Origin: Flavihumibacter fluminis
Lineage (GTDB): Bacteria > Bacteroidota > Bacteroidia > Chitinophagales > Chitinophagaceae
NCBI RefSeq assembly: GCF_021491375.1
Contig: NZ_JAKEVY010000001.1
Location: forward strand, 868,001-932,000
Direction: 5' to 3'
DNA: 64,000 nt
Shown: piece by piece, positions 16,307 through 24,698 of the stretch
How the letters are laid out: every line of letters starts with the position of its first letter
How positions within the stretch are numbered: the stretch's first letter is position 1
Notes under the pieces: generated by a model
Seen by the model: only the letters and a program-made list of their open reading frames with translations
Databases searched by the model: none
What the model was told of the DNA's origin: nothing
Translations under genes and position numbers: made by a program

Positions 16307-16915
16307 CTAAGGTTTGGCATAAGGCAGCCGTATCACGCTGGTGGTAGCATGATAACTATCCAGTCCGCTACAGGTGAGTGTACCGGCTGATTCAAGGTCA
16401 ATAAAACCATCCGGACCCACTAATGCATCCGGAACCATCATGTGAGTAATCTTTCCTATGATAAAATGTGTCTGGTTGAGTTCAATTGGGATATGCTGTA
16501 CCAGTTCGCAAGCAAATTTAATAATGCTTTCTTTTACGAAAGGTGCAGCAACTCCTTCCACATAATCAGGAGTTAACCCAACTGCTTCGAATTCACTAAC
16601 TCCTTCCGGGTATTTGGCACTGGTTTGGTGCGCTTTTTCTATAAATTCAGCATGCACCTGATTAATTGTGTACACACCGGTTCGCAGGATGTTCCCCAAC
16701 GTATTCTGGCCTTCCGTATTCGGGCGGACAATCAATCCACATAAAGCAGGATCAGCACCAATATGCACCAGGCTGCTGAATAAGGATAAATTCTCCTTCC
16801 CTTCCCTGCTTTTTGTACCTACCAGCACCAGGCTCTTGAAGCCCCCAATAGAATTTATGAGATTGGCGCGGTATCTCCTTTCCAAACCTGATAATTCCCC
16901 CTTTGTCAATACCAT
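16307..16915 (-). CDS. Flavin reductase-like domain protein (FMN-binding split barrel)
   Basis: A 202-residue protein of the flavin reductase-like / DIM6-NTAB family, which binds FMN in a split barrel. Recognisable are the N-terminal barrel strand SLVLVGTKSREGKENLSLFSSL, the loop GADPALCGLIVRP, the NTLGNILRTGVYTINQV segment and TAHQTSAKYPEGVSEFEAVGL-like helix (residues about 95-115). It may reduce flavin for a partner oxygenase or bind FMN in another redox role; no partner is adjacent. It is the distal gene of a minus-strand run with the alpha/beta hydrolase and AraC regulator. Confidence 0.85.
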   Translation of the reverse strand: MVLTKGELSGLERRYRANLINSIGGFKSLVLVGTKSREGKENLSLFSSLVHIGADPALCGLIVRPNTEGQNTLGNILRTGVYTINQVHAEFIEKAHQTSAKYPEGVSEFEAVGLTPDYVEGVAAPFVKESIIKFACELVQHIPIELNQTHFIIGKITHMMVPDALVGPDGFIDLESAGTLTCSGLDSYHATTSVIRLPYAKP

Positions 16916-16959
16916 TTCGGTCTGATTTTGAAAAGGATAACAGTTGAGTACTGAAATGG

Positions 16960-17748
16960 TTAACGACCCAATCTGTTCAAAACCTCAACCAGATTATCCG
17001 GCATCGAGAAAAATGGAGAATGACTGGCAGGCAATTCAATAATCTCCCTGCAGCTTACATTTTTCGACAAAGTGGATTTATCCATATCTTTTGCCTTCGT
17101 ACAAAGAATATAATACTTAGGGATACTACCATAGTTTTGTTGGGTCAGGCGCACCGGTGTTGCCAGCACGGATAATGGCCCTGGACGCAATCTTGCAAGG
17201 GCATATTGAAGATCTTCCTCTGTGCAATCATTATAGAGCAGTTCCCGAACCATTGCAGGATTAAGTGAGATCGTTTTCTGATCCGTTGAAACGATTAGTG
17301 CTTTTTGTAAAGGCGGACCAGCGGGGCCTGCAAATTTCTCTGACAAACTGAAAACGGACTCGCCATCCCTGGGCAAAAAAGCATCCAGAAAAACCAATCC
17401 TTCTACCTTTTCCTTTCCTAAACGCTCAGCGGCCTGTGCGATCACGAGTCCGCTACTGGAATGACCAACCAGCCATACCATACCAGGTTGGGCCTGTACT
17501 TCTTTCACTACTTTTTCAACACACTCTTCGAAAGATACCTGCTCCGTAGGTGTTTGGTCTTGACCAAATCCTGGTATATCAAAGGAAATAGCCTGATGTC
17601 CGCCCCCCTGAAGTAAAGGGACAACCTTGTTCCAACACCAGGCCCCATGCCATTGTCCATGTACCAATACAAATGTTCTTTTTGTTGATTGAGAAAAACC
17701 GGAATGTGCCATAAGAAAACCGACTATTAGTAATAAAAATGGGTTCAT
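16960..17748 (-). CDS. Secreted alpha/beta-hydrolase
   Basis: A 262-residue alpha/beta-hydrolase with a signal peptide (first about 20 residues, ending HSGFSQ). The fold shows the oxyanion region LVHGQWHGAWCW, SFDIPGFGQD, the nucleophile elbow GHSSSG (Ser near residue 98), LVFLDAFLP, and the late His in ASHSPFFSMPDN. It resembles the plant methylesterase/hydroxynitrile-lyase-like group (EstC-like) by these loops. The substrate is probably a small ester. The AraC regulator gene lies upstream on the same strand. Confidence 0.87.
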   Translation of the reverse strand: MNPFLLLIVGFLMAHSGFSQSTKRTFVLVHGQWHGAWCWNKVVPLLQGGGHQAISFDIPGFGQDQTPTEQVSFEECVEKVVKEVQAQPGMVWLVGHSSSGLVIAQAAERLGKEKVEGLVFLDAFLPRDGESVFSLSEKFAGPAGPPLQKALIVSTDQKTISLNPAMVRELLYNDCTEEDLQYALARLRPGPLSVLATPVRLTQQNYGSIPKYYILCTKAKDMDKSTLSKNVSCREIIELPASHSPFFSMPDNLVEVLNRLGR

Positions 17749-17823
17749 AAACAGAAATTAACCCGGTAAAATTGGGTTGATTCCGCAGCAATTCACTGGT
17801 AAAAAAAGGACATCCTGTTTCGT

Positions 17824-18687
17824 TCAGAAAAAACTGACTGGTTTAAACCTTTCTTTGTAAACAGCATCAGCCAATCCCAATTTGCATTCCGGAGATTCCT
17901 GTTCCAATAAATGAAAAGAGGTAGGAGTTGTTCCTGTAAAGGTTCTGTAATCTCTTACCAGATGTTGGTAATCGTAATAATCAGCATCTACTGCCACTTT
18001 CAGCCAATCCCATCCAGGATTTGCATTCCTGGTATTATAAGCCCGGATAAAATGTAACAGCCTGGCATAAGTTTTAGGATTCACTCCCATCCGCTCATGA
18101 AAATTCCGTTTAAATTGCCTGGTACAAAGGCAGGCTTCTTTGGCCAACCAATCAAGCGAAACCAATCCATCTTTTTTAATCATCCACTTAATGGCCGCTT
18201 CAACAGGATCCATTTCCATTTTTCTTCGGCTAAGCAATGAGCGAACAAAACGATCACCAATGGTTAACATTCCAGCGTAATTGTCAGCATAAAGTAATTC
18301 TTCAAAAAAACACTTGATCCCAGGAAAAATGAGTTCCGCATTTACAATTTGATTCGCCAGGTCCGGTGCTGGAATACCGGTTAACCGAAACAGGGAAGAA
18401 GAATGAAACACTATCTGAAAATTGAGAAAATCACCCATTGTATATCTTGGCATCACGGATGTTTGCTGACCAATCAGGGCCATATGAAAAGGGAAGGGTA
18501 TTTTATCCTGATCAGGTGTAGCAACATGCAAATCCCCCTTTACTATAAAATGCAAACAAAGCTCTGGCTTTGGAGGATATGCTTTAAACGAGAGGGAGTC
18601 AGCTACCTCAAAACTGAAATGAACAATCCTGTAACATTGAACAAGATCCCGCAAAGCAGGGTGAGGAGGATAATCCTTCAACAGCAT
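17824..18687 (-). CDS. AraC-family transcriptional regulator
   Basis: A 287-residue regulator with a variable N-terminal sensing domain and a C-terminal double helix-turn-helix of the AraC/XylS type (about residues 165-270: LDWLAKEACLCTRQFKRNF, then RVGVNPKTYARLLHF-like helix, and WLKVAVDADYYDYQHLVRDYRTFTG). The final F-x-x-x-x-G-x-x-P signature (YRTFTGTTPTSF) is present. It is upstream of, and on the same strand as, the alpha/beta hydrolase and flavin reductase genes, which are its likely targets. Confidence 0.92.
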   Translation of the reverse strand: MLLKDYPPHPALRDLVQCYRIVHFSFEVADSLSFKAYPPKPELCLHFIVKGDLHVATPDQDKIPFPFHMALIGQQTSVMPRYTMGDFLNFQIVFHSSSLFRLTGIPAPDLANQIVNAELIFPGIKCFFEELLYADNYAGMLTIGDRFVRSLLSRRKMEMDPVEAAIKWMIKKDGLVSLDWLAKEACLCTRQFKRNFHERMGVNPKTYARLLHFIRAYNTRNANPGWDWLKVAVDADYYDYQHLVRDYRTFTGTTPTSFHLLEQESPECKLGLADAVYKERFKPVSFF

Positions 18688-18801
18688 ATTAAAAAGTGGT
18701 TCAATAAATTTACACTAAAATTGACACCATTGCACTTTGTGATGCATGTCACCATAAAACTGCCATATACCTGATACTTTGCAGCCATTAATCAATTCAA
18801 C

Positions 18802-19398
18802 ATGGCAAAGGAATTCTGGGATCAGCGTTATGCAGCCAATGAATCCGTTTACGGTTCGGAACCCAATGCCTTTTTCAAACAGTTTATAGACAATCATAAA
18901 CCCGGCACAGTACTCCTGCCAGCCGAAGGGGAAGGAAGAAATGCCCTCTATGCCGCAAAAAAAGGCTGGACAGTACACGCCTTCGATTACAGTGAGGTAG
19001 CGCGGGAAAAAGCATTGAAAGCAGCGGGGGAACAGGGATTAAAAATTGTCTACTGGAATCAATCCATTGAAGATTTCCGTGCCAACCAGCAATACGACCT
19101 GGTAGCCAGCATCTATGTACACCTGCCTGCTGCCCTGCGCAAACAATACCACCAGGAACTGATCAAATCCATACGCCCGGGCGGATACCTCTTATTGGAA
19201 GCTTTTGCGAAAGAGCAAATAGAATACAGCTCCGGCGGACCAAAAGATCCAGCCCTTTTATACGACGCCCCTACCCTATGCAATGACTTTGCGTTTCTCC
19301 ATGTACTTAGCTGCCAGCAGAAGGACCTGCACCTCAACGAAGGCCCATTTCATTCAGGAGAAGCAGCTGTATTACGCTTAACTGTTCAAAAAATATAA
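18802..19398 (+). CDS. SAM-dependent class I methyltransferase
   Basis: A 198-residue methyltransferase resembling the TehB/thiopurine-methyltransferase-like group. It begins with FWDQRYAANESVYGSEPN, followed by the SAM-binding motif I as LLPAEGEGRNALYAAKKG (Glu in place of the common Asp/Gly mix), the acidic motif II HAFDYSEVA, and YDLVASIYVHLPAALR as motif IV. Substrates in this group include small toxic chalcogen or thiol compounds; nothing in the sequence fixes it. The peroxiredoxin gene starts 11 bp downstream, so the pair may form a detoxification operon. Confidence 0.88.
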   Translation: MAKEFWDQRYAANESVYGSEPNAFFKQFIDNHKPGTVLLPAEGEGRNALYAAKKGWTVHAFDYSEVAREKALKAAGEQGLKIVYWNQSIEDFRANQQYDLVASIYVHLPAALRKQYHQELIKSIRPGGYLLLEAFAKEQIEYSSGGPKDPALLYDAPTLCNDFAFLHVLSCQQKDLHLNEGPFHSGEAAVLRLTVQKI

Positions 19399-19409
19399 AT
19401 CAACAAATA

Positions 19410-20054
19410 ATGGAACAAATTACCTTAATGCCCAGAATTGGCGATATGGCCCCTGATTTTGAAGCGGTAACTACTACCGGAAAAATTCAGTTTTCGGATT
19501 ATAATAGAGGATCCTGGGTTATCCTGTTTTCACACCCAGCTGATTTTACACCTGTATGCACAACCGAAATGAGTGGTTTTGCATTGGAGAAGGAATTCTT
19601 TGCCCAGCACAACACCAAATTAATGGGTCTTAGTATCGACAGTATCCATGCCCATATTGCCTGGGTAAATGCAGTCTATGAAAAAACAGGAGTGCTTTTT
19701 GAATTTCCCATAGTAGCAGATATTGATATGTCAGTATCCAAACTTTATGGCATGCTTCAGCCAGGAGAAAGTGAAACAGCTGCCGTACGTGCGGTATTTA
19801 TTATGGACCCAGAAGGGAAAGTACGATTGATCATGTATTATCCCTTAAATGTGGGCAGAAATATGGAAGAAATCAAACGGGCACTCCTGGCATTACAGAC
19901 CTCCGATCAGCACAAATGCGCGATGCCGCTGAACTGGACCCCCGGAGAAAAAGTTATTGTACCTGCACCCAAAACTGTTGAAGCACTGCAGGAAAGAAAA
20001 AAGAGTGATCTGGAAATGGTGGACTGGTACCTCGCTAAACGTTCATTGAACTAA
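19410..20054 (+). CDS. Peroxiredoxin (Prx6/1-Cys-like)
   Basis: A 214-residue thiol peroxidase reducing peroxides in the cytoplasm. The peroxidatic Cys50 is in SHPADFTPVCTTEM, and the catalytic Arg lies in AVRAVFIMDPEG. The long C-terminal domain with LQTSDQHKCAMPLNW and GEKVIVPAPKT puts it in the Prx6/archaeal-type group. An additional Cys170 occurs in that segment and could serve as a resolving cysteine. It follows the methyltransferase by 11 bp and ends with a good terminator at 20083. Confidence 0.95.
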   Translation: MEQITLMPRIGDMAPDFEAVTTTGKIQFSDYNRGSWVILFSHPADFTPVCTTEMSGFALEKEFFAQHNTKLMGLSIDSIHAHIAWVNAVYEKTGVLFEFPIVADIDMSVSKLYGMLQPGESETAAVRAVFIMDPEGKVRLIMYYPLNVGRNMEEIKRALLALQTSDQHKCAMPLNWTPGEKVIVPAPKTVEALQERKKSDLEMVDWYLAKRSLN

Positions 20055-20082
20055 GGGCTATTTTCGACTACACACTCATGAG

Positions 20083-20115
20083 AAAGTCCCGGTGCTGCCG
20101 GGACTTTTAATTTTT
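20083..20115 (+). terminator. Rho-independent terminator after the peroxiredoxin gene
   Basis: Perfect 10-bp stem AAAGTCCCGG (20083-20092) / CCGGGACTTT (20098-20107) with loop TGCTG and a T-rich tail (TTAATTTTT). It closes the methyltransferase-peroxiredoxin operon. Confidence 0.92.
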
Positions 20116-20199
20116 CTAATACGTATCCATTAACTCAGACTAATCCCAATTTGAAATGGGACTTCCGTATATCGTCATCTTTCAACCTGATGAAATTTA

Positions 20200-20550
20200 T
20201 CAAACAGCATCTTTTCCTATCTCTTCTATTTCCATAGCAAAATTACCATCCCCTTTTGGATTTAATCCATATTCATTCGGGCCGGGTATGCTATCCGCAA
20301 ATAACATCCAGAAACCATAAAAAGGAATTAGTTGATACCAACCGGAATTCCCCCGGTCATGACATCTTTTGGCTCCTTGAGCTAACATGAACCACAAAAG
20401 TGGAATAACCGCTAAACCCAACCATCCCATGGATTCATCTGAACCAATAATGTACTCAAGGATTATAATAAAAACCAGATAAATTATAAAGGAAATGCCG
20501 TATTCCATTCTACGGATACGTCCATTAAATGAAAATGGATTTTGAAACAT
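20200..20550 (-). CDS. DUF805 family membrane protein
   Basis: A 116-residue inner-membrane protein of the DUF805 family. The family signature is clear: FNGRIRRMEYGISFIIY at the start, a central hydrophobic pair of helices, GAKRCHDRGNSGWYQLIPF (residues about 59-77) and the tail DSIPGPNEYGLNPKG. About three to four transmembrane helices. Function is unknown. It is a single gene between the peroxiredoxin terminator and the TPR gene on the other strand. Confidence 0.92.
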   Translation of the reverse strand: MFQNPFSFNGRIRRMEYGISFIIYLVFIIILEYIIGSDESMGWLGLAVIPLLWFMLAQGAKRCHDRGNSGWYQLIPFYGFWMLFADSIPGPNEYGLNPKGDGNFAMEIEEIGKDAV

Positions 20551-20724
20551 AAAAGAGGTAAATTAATAAGGATGAATTCTTTTAAAAATAGGAATTCAGA
20601 AATATACAAGACAACTTTGAATACTGCAAGAGAAAGGAACTGATATCTTGTCATAATTGCAGATTCAGATAACCTTTACTATTTTGTTTGCGGAATCAGT
20701 TTCTATTACACCTTTAAACGCAAC

Positions 20725-21675
20725 ATGAAACCTTATACCTATTGCATCCTGCTTCTGCTTTGTTTACCCTGGGTTGGCTACAGTCAATCGAAAGAAGAAC
20801 TTTACGAAGCAGCCAGCACTGAATACGATCGCAAAAACATGGTCAAAGCCATTGATTTAATTACCAGGGCGCTTTATATAGAACCCAAAAACACCCGATT
20901 TTTATTACTAAAGGCGAGTGCATTGGACCATGCTGGCCAATACCAGGCAGCTTATGACACCTATACGACAATAATTCAGCTTGATCCCAAAGACATTATC
21001 GCCTATAACAATAGAGGGCTTTTATTAAGCAGGCTACAGGAATACGAATTAGCCCTTAAAGATTTTGATGATGCAATCAATTTAAACCCTCCGGATACTG
21101 GAATAGTGGGTTTGTATCTCAACAGGGGATCTGTAAAAACCAGCATCCGTGATTTCACCGGAGCTTATGAGGATTATACAAAGGCATTATCAATCGACTC
21201 CCTGAATATCGCTGTTCTAAATAATTTGGCGGGCGTATGTGACGAGATTGGCAAAGGAGATCTAACATTAAAATACCTGAATAAAATAATCACCATTGAC
21301 TCCAGTTTTATTGGGGCCTATGCTAATATCGGATTCAAGTACCAGGAAATGGGAGATTACAAAACTGCTATTACCTATTACAACAAAGTATTGGAAATGG
21401 ATCCCACGGAAGCGCTTGGATATAGTAACAGGAGTTATAACCGATACAAATTGGGTGAAAATGAAGCTGCGCTGAAAGACATCAACGAATCGATCCGGTT
21501 GTATCCGGGCAATTCGTATGCTTACCGGGTAAGAGGGTTAATTTACCTGGCTATGAAAGACCCCAACCGTGCCTGTAAAGACTTTACAAAGGCACTGGAA
21601 CAAGGTTTTACGCGTATGTATGGTGAGGAGGTAGAAAACTTGAAGAAAAAGCATTGCACATTTGACAATTTATAA
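20725..21675 (+). CDS. Exported tetratricopeptide repeat protein
   Basis: A 316-residue protein with a signal peptide (about residues 1-20, ending VGYSQ) followed by eight consecutive 34-residue TPR units covering residues about 24-305 (for example YNNRGLLLSRLQEYELALKDF and YANIGFKYQEMGDYKTAITYY). TPR arrays act as protein-binding scaffolds; in the periplasm of Bacteroidota they often serve envelope complexes. No other domain is present. Neighbours give no clear partner. Confidence 0.88.
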   Translation: MKPYTYCILLLLCLPWVGYSQSKEELYEAASTEYDRKNMVKAIDLITRALYIEPKNTRFLLLKASALDHAGQYQAAYDTYTTIIQLDPKDIIAYNNRGLLLSRLQEYELALKDFDDAINLNPPDTGIVGLYLNRGSVKTSIRDFTGAYEDYTKALSIDSLNIAVLNNLAGVCDEIGKGDLTLKYLNKIITIDSSFIGAYANIGFKYQEMGDYKTAITYYNKVLEMDPTEALGYSNRSYNRYKLGENEAALKDINESIRLYPGNSYAYRVRGLIYLAMKDPNRACKDFTKALEQGFTRMYGEEVENLKKKHCTFDNL

Positions 21676-21706
21676 TCGTCCTATTCCAGCAATACTCTGA
21701 CACTTA

Positions 21707-22750
21707 TTAGTATGACACTACACTGGAAGCAGATTGATTTTCTCCTTCGTCGGAGCCATACAGTTTCCGTGCCCTTTTTAAAATTTTCCGATAAGCGGGA
21801 TTTAATGAGTACGCTTTGTATCTTGATACATAGTCTTCAGGCACTTCATATTCGAACAGGATTGCATGATACATTAACCGGGTAAGCAATAAATCTCTGG
21901 CCGGTCCTCTAAAAGTGTTTGCTAAGGTATCAAAACAGGTTTCAAACAAGTTTTGTCTAACCATCGAACTCACACCCATTGATGGATACATTGCGGTATT
22001 TACAGAGCCGATAAATCCCCCGGAATTAGCATCAAGCCGAACCTTTTTATTCAGGTTATTAATTGCAGGCAGGAATGCTCTCACTTTACTAAAAAAAACT
22101 TCCCTTTTCAGCAACGTATCACGATACAACCAGTACAAACTTAATACTTTATAATTGTAGGCATCTGTAAGATAATTTTTTGTTGCTCTTTTGAATTTTC
22201 GCCCAACCTTATAAGCTGCGGATAAAGAATCTAATAATTGCAGGGATGCGATCCTGGCAGGAATTATTTCTGTTTTTAACCTGGTTTCAAGATCCAGGAT
22301 ATCCTGATAGGAGTACTCAAGCAGGCGTACTAGTTCAGGACTTTTTTCCAATTGCTCAAATCTCTTTAAAACCTGTAATTCGGCATTTCTACGTTTGTCT
22401 TTTCTTTTGGAAAAGAAAGTAGCCTCCCAGTTTTTATCCGGATTAGTTACAACTTGGATACGGTCTCCGGGATACACCAGGAAAGGCACCTGATCCATTC
22501 GGAAAATGGTTGGTCCGGATATATACGCTTTTGCTTCGATTCCCTTTTGCAAATACACCGTATTCATACACGGATAATCGATCCAATATTTCCCATGAAA
22601 TAGCATATGCGGCTTTTTATCCAGGGAGTCTGTAAATACAATATCATCTGCCGTAAAGTAAACCGGACGCTCACGCCCTTCTATGCCACGAATTCCACAG
22701 GAGCTGAAGAAAAGGGCAAAACAGACAGTACAAAATAAGTAACGATTCAT
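21707..22750 (-). CDS. Hypothetical lipoprotein
   Basis: A 347-residue protein with a lipoprotein signal peptide (LFFSSC, Cys near residue 18). The early part is beta-rich (YPCMNTVYLQKGIEAKAYISG) and the remainder is strongly helical with many Lys and Arg residues. The pattern of an N-terminal beta-sandwich followed by a helical region recalls Bacteroidota lipoproteins related to thioredoxin-like or DUF4369 proteins but I cannot assign a family. It is a single gene, convergent with the TPR gene and divergent from the small lipoprotein at 22820. Confidence 0.7.
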   Translation of the reverse strand: MNRYLFCTVCFALFFSSCGIRGIEGRERPVYFTADDIVFTDSLDKKPHMLFHGKYWIDYPCMNTVYLQKGIEAKAYISGPTIFRMDQVPFLVYPGDRIQVVTNPDKNWEATFFSKRKDKRRNAELQVLKRFEQLEKSPELVRLLEYSYQDILDLETRLKTEIIPARIASLQLLDSLSAAYKVGRKFKRATKNYLTDAYNYKVLSLYWLYRDTLLKREVFFSKVRAFLPAINNLNKKVRLDANSGGFIGSVNTAMYPSMGVSSMVRQNLFETCFDTLANTFRGPARDLLLTRLMYHAILFEYEVPEDYVSRYKAYSLNPAYRKILKRARKLYGSDEGENQSASSVVSY

Positions 22751-22819
22751 GATATGTTAAATTGGTTATACTGAAACCCGGTGGCATGGTTTTAGAAAGA
22801 ATGCTACTAAACAGAAAAC

Positions 22820-23197
22820 ATGAAAAACATTCTTAAGTTATTGAGCGTATTGCTGATAGGAAGTCTTGTATTTATTTCCTGCAGCAAAAAAGATGATCCA
22901 ACAGACAATAATCTGTTTGTAGGGTCTTATGAAGGTAGTATCGGATATGTAAAAGAGGGAGAAAACAAGTCAACTGACAACGGAAAAGTTACTGTTGTTA
23001 AAGTTGGAAACAATTACAATTTTGTTTTTTCCGATGGCATTCCAGATCTGAAAGGAGTTCAGTTTAAAAGTGACGGTGCTACAGCTGTTATATCTGTAGA
23101 TAATGATGAATCAAAAATGATTCGCATTACAGCCAATGAGCTAACGATTGCCTATACAAAAGACGGCGAAGCCTGGGTTGCGAATTGTACGAGATAA
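22820..23197 (+). CDS. Small lipoprotein, beta-rich, unknown function
   Basis: A 125-residue lipoprotein. The signal peptide ends in the lipobox VFISC (Cys21) followed by SKKDDPT, a common Bacteroidota pattern. The mature part of about 100 residues is a beta-strand-rich single domain (VGSYEGSIGYV, GKVTVVKVGNNYNFVFSDG, MIRITANELTIAYTKDGE). No family recognised; lipocalin-like or calycin-like small barrels have similar strand patterns. A terminator follows at 23217. Confidence 0.75.
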   Translation: MKNILKLLSVLLIGSLVFISCSKKDDPTDNNLFVGSYEGSIGYVKEGENKSTDNGKVTVVKVGNNYNFVFSDGIPDLKGVQFKSDGATAVISVDNDESKMIRITANELTIAYTKDGEAWVANCTR

Positions 23198-23216
23198 ATA
23201 TTACCCATGAATTATA

Positions 23217-23270
23217 AAAAGTACTCCTAAGGCAATAATTATTATAACTTAGAAGTGCTTTTATTTTTAT
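23217..23270 (+). terminator. Rho-independent terminator after the small lipoprotein gene
   Basis: Arms 23217-23231 and 23248-23262 pair over 15 positions (one C-A mismatch, one G-U) around a 16-base AT-rich loop, followed by TTATTTTTAT. It also separates the gene from the convergent HD-domain gene. Confidence 0.75.
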
Positions 23271-23314
23271 TAATTACTTAACGGTAGGCCATATCCGTCT
23301 TTTTGTATTTTTAC

Positions 23315-23935
23315 TCAAACTACTAAACGTTCCAATTCATCTTCCAAATTTTTACGCGCCGCCTCCTCGTATTTTTCATAAAAATGATTTGTTTTGAAAA
23401 TTCGTGGCATGGCTAGAAAATGATTTATAACCTTTTTTCTCCCAGGAGTATATATAAAATCAGGATAAAACTTATACTCCTTCCTTATGGATGTTGCATA
23501 ATACCGGTAAGCTTCAGTGGGCGCGCCTAAAATTGCTAGGTCTGCATCTGTAAAATAGTTAGTATCGATATCTTGAGAAACTGCATGTCCTTTTGTTGCA
23601 AGTATTTGTGTGGCGCATTTTTCCCTGATAGAAGTATTAACACCTAATTGTGTCAAACATGTAAGAGCGTATGCTGCACTCTTTTCTTCATTGTTTGATT
23701 TGAGGGTGCTATAAACCATATCATGATATGCAATAGAAAGAATTACAACCGGCCAGCTATGTATGCATTCTTTTATAGGTAGCAAGTCAGCTAATAAATT
23801 ATCAAGATGAGTCAGGTTGTGATAGTAGCGATTATTGTTGGAATATTCACTCTGAATATCCTTCCAGCACTTATCCTGAATAGCAGGATCAATTTTCAAA
23901 CCGGATAGCACTGCCTTATAATGTTCTTCAAACAT
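23315..23935 (-). CDS. HD-domain metal-dependent phosphohydrolase-like protein
   Basis: A 206-residue protein of the HD superfamily (COG4339-like predicted metal-dependent hydrolases). Metal ligands fit the pattern: YHNLTHLDNLL near residue 39, IAYHDMVY (HD pair near residue 70), and TDADLAILG around residue 130 as the late Asp. Such proteins are presumed phosphohydrolases acting on nucleotides or phosphoesters; substrate unknown. It lies alone on the minus strand. The 240 bases after its start (23936-24175) contain nothing I can identify. Confidence 0.85.
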   Translation of the reverse strand: MFEEHYKAVLSGLKIDPAIQDKCWKDIQSEYSNNNRYYHNLTHLDNLLADLLPIKECIHSWPVVILSIAYHDMVYSTLKSNNEEKSAAYALTCLTQLGVNTSIREKCATQILATKGHAVSQDIDTNYFTDADLAILGAPTEAYRYYATSIRKEYKFYPDFIYTPGRKKVINHFLAMPRIFKTNHFYEKYEEAARKNLEDELERLVV

Positions 23936-24175
23936 AATTTTCTTTCGCCCTACTTTTTTGCACTCCGTATTTGTTTTTATTCAACCCTGTGACTGAAAAG
24001 TCAAGTTTCCATTCTGACAATTCTCAACGTAATAGCATTTCAAAAGCTTTAGTCAATGCTTCGCCACATGAGTCCCAGCAGATAGACTCAAAGGATAAGT
24101 ACTAACAATTTAGGTACTATGGAATGATCCTGCAAGCAGTATGCAGTAAATCTTTGTGAATAAATCCCGTACGAA

Positions 24176-24388
24176 TTATCCTTCTTCCGGATCTACCACC
24201 TCGGTTTCGGCTACACGGCCAATTTGGCCATCTGCAAGGCGGACTTTGATGCCGCGGGAATGAAAGGCAGCAGAGGTAAGAATATCTTTGACAATGCCGT
24301 ACGTCAAACGGCCTGAACGCTGGTCTTTTTTCAGGATGATCGCTACTTCCTGACCGGGATAAATGTTTTTACGATACTGGCCGTCCAT
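24176..24388 (-). CDS. YwbE family protein (DUF2196)
   Basis: A 70-residue protein matching the YwbE family along its length: GQEVAIILKKDQRSGRLT, then YGIVKDILTSAAFHSRGIKVRLADGQIGRV given here as the region of residues 30-59. The fold is predicted to be a small KOW/SH3-like barrel, suggesting nucleic-acid or protein binding, but no function is established. It follows the 82-residue gene by 13 bp and forms the tail of the minus-strand pentose operon or a separate short transcript. Confidence 0.9.
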   Translation of the reverse strand: MDGQYRKNIYPGQEVAIILKKDQRSGRLTYGIVKDILTSAAFHSRGIKVRLADGQIGRVAETEVVDPEEG

Positions 24389-24401
24389 AGAAAATCACTG
24401 C

Positions 24402-24650
24402 TTAACATTCGGAATAATCAGATGAAAAGAGGCCATTGAGCGCGTAGATCTGATCGATGGGAATTTCTAAACCGCTATCGAGTTGAAGAAATTGGCGGTT
24501 GTCTTTTGAATATACCTTCGTAATCATTCCCCCGGCACGGGTTACGCCAGAGTCTTCATAAAGCAAGGAGGCTTTTTGTTGAGTCTGGTGCAGTTCAACA
24601 ACCAACTTATAAAAGCTGCCTTTGGGTGGCAAAGTTTCACGAAGGTCCAT
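24402..24650 (-). CDS. Small hypothetical protein
   Basis: An 82-residue soluble protein without signal peptide, mostly beta-strand in appearance (SFYKLVVELHQTQQKASLLYED, GGMITKVYSKDNRQFLQLDSG). It ends in SDYSEC. I do not recognise a family. Tight packing between the transketolase C subunit gene and the YwbE gene on the same strand (48 and 13 bp) supports a real gene. Confidence 0.65.
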   Translation of the reverse strand: MDLRETLPPKGSFYKLVVELHQTQQKASLLYEDSGVTRAGGMITKVYSKDNRQFLQLDSGLEIPIDQIYALNGLFSSDYSEC

Positions 24651-24698
24651 ATTGATAATTTTACCGGCCGGGAACTCACCCGACCGGTAAAATTAAAA

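Noticed and set aside
23936-24175. Possible small gene or RNA in the 240-bp gap
   Set aside because: No convincing reading frame, RNA motif or terminator was found; the region holds nothing I can identify.
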